A stretch of 8,863 bases of DNA from Gorillibacterium sp. (lineage in GTDB: Bacteria > Bacillota > Bacilli > Paenibacillales > NBRC-103111): positions 1-8,863 of the forward strand of contig JAIMBU010000072.1 in the NCBI GenBank assembly GCA_023511325.1. The letters are read 5' to 3'. A model generated the notes under the pieces. It was not told the DNA's origin, did not search any database, and saw nothing but the letters and a program-made list of their open reading frames with translations. The position numbers and the translations under genes were made by a program. Of this stretch, positions 6,628 through 8,863 are shown piece after piece; within the stretch, counting starts at the first letter, position 1, and every line of letters begins with the position of its first letter.

Positions 6628-6658
6628 TTGACTTAGAGTTCACACGAGGGTATACAAT
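6628..6658 (+). promoter_or_regulatory. Promoter with 19-bp spacer, MerR-family activator type
   Basis: The -35 is TTGACT (6628-6633) and the -10 is TACAAT (6653-6658), each one or two bases from consensus but 19 bases apart. The spacer and -35 edge hold an imperfect inverted repeat, CTTAGAGT (6632-6639) and ACACGAGG (6642-6649), matching at 5 of 8 pairs. Long spacers with a central repeat are the hallmark of promoters twisted into activity by MerR-family regulators; from memory, AdhR-type aldehyde-responsive sites use CTTAGAGT-like arms. It reads into the aldo-keto reductase/alcohol dehydrogenase pair. No MerR gene is in the window. An alternative 17-bp spacing to TATACA has a poorer -10. 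Confidence 0.6.
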
Positions 6659-6713
6659 CGCATTAGGCTTCCTGGCAAGGGATATGATCATATTACACTT
6701 AGGAGGAATTCAA

Positions 6714-7565
6714 ATGGGATTATCAACCACTAGTTTTGAACTAAGTAATGGAGTGCAAATTCCCTCAGTAGGCTTTGGTACTTGGCAGACGCCAAATGGA
6801 GAAATTGCCGTATCTGCTGTGAAGGATGCGATTGAGCTGGGATACCGTCATATTGATACCGCCGCAGGTTATGGCAATGAGGAAAGTGTTGGCATTGCGG
6901 TAAAACAAAGCGGGATTGCAAGAGATGAGATTTACATCACCAGCAAGCTGACAAACTCAGCGCATGGCTATAAGAATACGCTGGCGGCTTTTGAACAGAC
7001 GATGAAAAATCTGGATACGGATTACCTCGATCTGTATCTGATTCATTGGCCCAATCCTATCGATTTTAGAAACAGCTGGCAGGAAGCCAATGCAGGCTCT
7101 TGGAAGGCTTTTGAAGAATTGCATGCAGCCGGGAGAATTCGTTCCATCGGTGTCAGCAATTTTCTTCCTCATCATATCGATGAACTGATGAAAACGGCTA
7201 CGGTTGCACCTGTGGTTAATCAGATTCGTCTTTGCCCGGGGGATACTCAGGATGTGGTTACAGCCTATTGTAAGGCCAATAATATTCTGTTAGAGGCATA
7301 TAGCCCGCTTGGAACGGGATTGATCTTTGAAGTACCTGAAGTAAAAGCCCTTGCCCAGAAATATGGGAAAACAATTGCCCAGATTTGCATTCGCTGGAGC
7401 CTGCAGATGGGCTTTTTACCCTTGCCCAAATCAGTCACAAAATCGCGCATCAAGGAAAATATAGACGTTTTCGATTTTGAGCTTTCGGCACAGGATGTAC
7501 AGGTTATTGCCGATTTAAAAGGCTGCTGCGGATATGCGAAGGACCCCGATACGATCACATGGTAA
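6714..7565 (+). CDS. Aldo-keto reductase (AKR superfamily, diketogluconate/glyoxal reductase-like)
   Basis: This 283-residue, single-domain TIM-barrel NADPH-dependent carbonyl reductase has all catalytic residues in place: D48 (GYRHIDTA), Y53 (GYGNEE), K78 (ITSKL) and H111 (LYLIHWPNP). A cofactor signature PKSVTKSRIKEN (238-249) includes K239, S240 and R245, which bind the 2'-phosphate of NADPH in the family. VNQIRLCPGDTQ (168-179) replaces the common VNQIELHP form, which may affect the substrate pocket. The start is ATG 6714, with AGGAGG at 6701-6706 and a 7-base gap. An in-frame ATG at 6684 would add ten residues, but its only SD-like bases are almost adjacent to it. Transcription probably starts at the 19-bp-spacer promoter just upstream. 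The gene is followed after 31 bases by an iron-type alcohol dehydrogenase, suggesting a joint role in reducing aldehydes or ketones. The precise substrate is unknown. Confidence 0.92.
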   Translation: MGLSTTSFELSNGVQIPSVGFGTWQTPNGEIAVSAVKDAIELGYRHIDTAAGYGNEESVGIAVKQSGIARDEIYITSKLTNSAHGYKNTLAAFEQTMKNLDTDYLDLYLIHWPNPIDFRNSWQEANAGSWKAFEELHAAGRIRSIGVSNFLPHHIDELMKTATVAPVVNQIRLCPGDTQDVVTAYCKANNILLEAYSPLGTGLIFEVPEVKALAQKYGKTIAQICIRWSLQMGFLPLPKSVTKSRIKENIDVFDFELSAQDVQVIADLKGCCGYAKDPDTITW

Positions 7566-7596
7566 AAAAATAATGTAATAAGAAAGGAACACCATT

Positions 7597-8775
7597 ATGT
7601 TGAATTTTGATATGCACATCCCGACACGGATTATTTTTGGTAAGGATACCCACAAGGAGATCGGTGCTCTGCTCAAACCTCATGCCAAGAAAGTATTGTT
7701 GCACTATGTAGGAAAGAGCATCAAGAAGAGCGGTCTGTATGATGCGGTAATCGCTTCATTGAAAGCAAGCAATCTGGATTTTATCGAGCTTGGTGGCGTG
7801 GTTCCCAATCCACGCTTGTCCTTGGTTCAAGAAGGCATTGAGCTTTGCAAAAAAGAAGGAATTGACCTCATTCTGGCCGTGGGCGGGGGCAGTGTCATTG
7901 ACTCAGCGAAGGCCATTGCCATGGGTATTTTCTATGAAGGCGATGTTTGGGAGATTTATGAACAAGGAAAGACGATCTCAGCAGCACTGCCGGTTGCCAC
8001 GATCCTGACGATTCCAGCGGCAGGTAGCGAATCCAGCAGCAGTACAGTAATCACCAATGAAGAAAAACAGATGAAGCTGGGATACGGAAGTAATCATCTG
8101 CGTCCGCTGCTCAGTGTCATGAACCCGGAATTGTTCTTCACCCTGCCGAGTAATCAAATCGCTAATGGCGTGGCCGATATGATGAGCCATATCTTTGAGC
8201 GCTTCTTCACCAACACCCTGCAGACCGATTTGACTGATGGTCTATGTGAGACGACACTGCGAACCATTATGAAGAACGCACTGCTTGTTTCGGCAGATTC
8301 TCAGAATTACGATGCATGGTGCCAGGTTGGATTTGGTGGCACCGTTGCCCATAACGATCTGCTGGGGCTTGGCCGCGACCAAGATTGGGCCTGCCACGGG
8401 ATGGAGCATGAGCTCAGTGCCATTTATGATGTTGCCCATGGTGCAGGACTTGCTGTATTGACGCCCGCTTGGATGCGGTACGTTTACAAGTCCAACATCA
8501 ATATGTTCGTCCAGTTTGCCGTAAATGTAATGGGTGTACAAGGCAGCTATCGCGATCCTGATGCCATTGTGTTGGAGGGTATTGCGCGTCTGGGTGAATT
8601 CTTCAAGAAGATGGGACTTCCAGCTACCCTTCTGGAGCTTGGCATCGACGAAAGCCAGCTGGAGCTGATGGCTAAAAAGGCAACCGGTGAAGCATATGGC
8701 AGTGAGCAGCCTATTGGTGGATTGAAAAAGCTGTATTGGCAGGATGTGTTAGAAATTTATAAATTGGCCAGGTAG
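7597..8775 (+). CDS. Iron-type alcohol dehydrogenase (YqhD/YugJ butanol dehydrogenase-like)
   Basis: This 392-residue, cytoplasmic group III metal-dependent alcohol dehydrogenase is of full family length. The dinucleotide-binding motif GGGSVIDSAKA lies at 96-106, and PAAGSESSSSTVITNEE (140-156) is the usual segment before the metal domain. The four metal ligands are D194, H198 (GVADMMSHIFE), H267 (CHGMEHELS) and H281 (DVAHGAGL), the same residue numbers as I recall for E. coli YqhD. Near the N-terminus, YVGKS (37-41) stands where family members usually have a Gly-rich YGGGS. Such enzymes reduce aldehydes to alcohols with NAD(P)H. SD AAAGGA (7583-7588) is 8 bases from the ATG. The 31-base gap to the aldo-keto reductase has no terminator, so the two are likely one transcript. 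No terminator is visible before the next gene start at 8860, so the operon may continue. Confidence 0.92.
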   Translation: MLNFDMHIPTRIIFGKDTHKEIGALLKPHAKKVLLHYVGKSIKKSGLYDAVIASLKASNLDFIELGGVVPNPRLSLVQEGIELCKKEGIDLILAVGGGSVIDSAKAIAMGIFYEGDVWEIYEQGKTISAALPVATILTIPAAGSESSSSTVITNEEKQMKLGYGSNHLRPLLSVMNPELFFTLPSNQIANGVADMMSHIFERFFTNTLQTDLTDGLCETTLRTIMKNALLVSADSQNYDAWCQVGFGGTVAHNDLLGLGRDQDWACHGMEHELSAIYDVAHGAGLAVLTPAWMRYVYKSNINMFVQFAVNVMGVQGSYRDPDAIVLEGIARLGEFFKKMGLPATLLELGIDESQLELMAKKATGEAYGSEQPIGGLKKLYWQDVLEIYKLAR

Positions 8776-8859
8776 TCGATAACTGGCAGACTGTTGGTTC
8801 TGTATGTCGTGGATCATCTTGATCGGCTATGACATTTTGAGTAGGGGAGGCATTCAATA

Positions 8860-8863
8860 ATGA
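8860..8863 (+). CDS. Start codon of a further gene (cut by window end)
   Basis: ATG at 8860-8862 is preceded by GGGGAGG (8844-8850) with 9 bases between, an ideal ribosome site. Only one codon and one base are in the window, so the product cannot be told. It lies 84 bases after the alcohol dehydrogenase stop, with no terminator between, so it may belong to the same operon. Confidence 0.5.

Noticed and set aside
6642..6658. ACACGAG near the aldo-keto reductase promoter resembles the core of the LacI-family operator.
   Set aside because: Only seven bases are shared and the palindromic arms are absent. The site is better explained as part of the MerR-type repeat.
8812..8824. GATCA-TCT-TGATC hairpin after the alcohol dehydrogenase as a terminator.
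   Set aside because: It has a 5-bp stem with a 3-base loop and no U tract, so it is more likely chance.

Overview
The window looks like chromosome of a low-to-mid GC Gram-positive bacterium of the Bacillota, most plausibly Paenibacillus or a close relative. The evidence is a GpsB-type division protein, strong AGGAGG ribosome binding sites, U-tract terminators, a LacI-type regulator with a TTG start, and Bacillus-like dehydrogenases. The genus is inferred from general gene style, not from a marker. All convincing genes lie on the + strand.

Layout. The first 233 bases are the 3' end of a gpsB-like gene. Next comes a carbohydrate module: a LacI-family regulator (321-1406), a large glycoside hydrolase family 38 (GH38) alpha-mannosidase-like protein (1536-4319), and, 5 bases later, a HAD phosphatase/phosphomutase-like protein with an extra N-terminal domain (4325-5329). 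A hairpin terminator at 5356-5382 closes it. The regulator promoter and the regulator-mannosidase gap carry copies of one palindrome, TTATAACACGAGTTATAA: an 18-bp copy in the spacer and -10 of the regulator promoter, its exact inverted copy just after the regulator terminator, and a degenerate third copy nearer the mannosidase start. This points to autoregulation plus local control of the two enzyme genes. A possible CcpA cre site abuts the second operator. No transporter is present, so the substrate cannot be read from context.

The second half is an oxidoreductase group: a zinc-independent MDR (quinone-oxidoreductase-like) enzyme (5556-6572), then an aldo-keto reductase (6714-7565) and an iron-type alcohol dehydrogenase of the YqhD/YugJ type (7597-8775) that appear to form an operon. 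The operon's promoter has a 19-bp spacer holding an imperfect inverted repeat, the usual architecture for MerR-family activators. Together these suggest inducible reduction of reactive aldehydes. The start of a further gene is visible at the last four bases.

The most notable observation is in the GH38 protein. The zinc ligands of the HxD and HD motifs and the likely acid/base Asp are present, but the position of the family's catalytic nucleophile (Asp in PDxFG / DPFG) is Ser (PSSWG) in an otherwise intact gene. This protein, its unusual HAD partner and their dedicated operators are the best candidate for something undescribed here.
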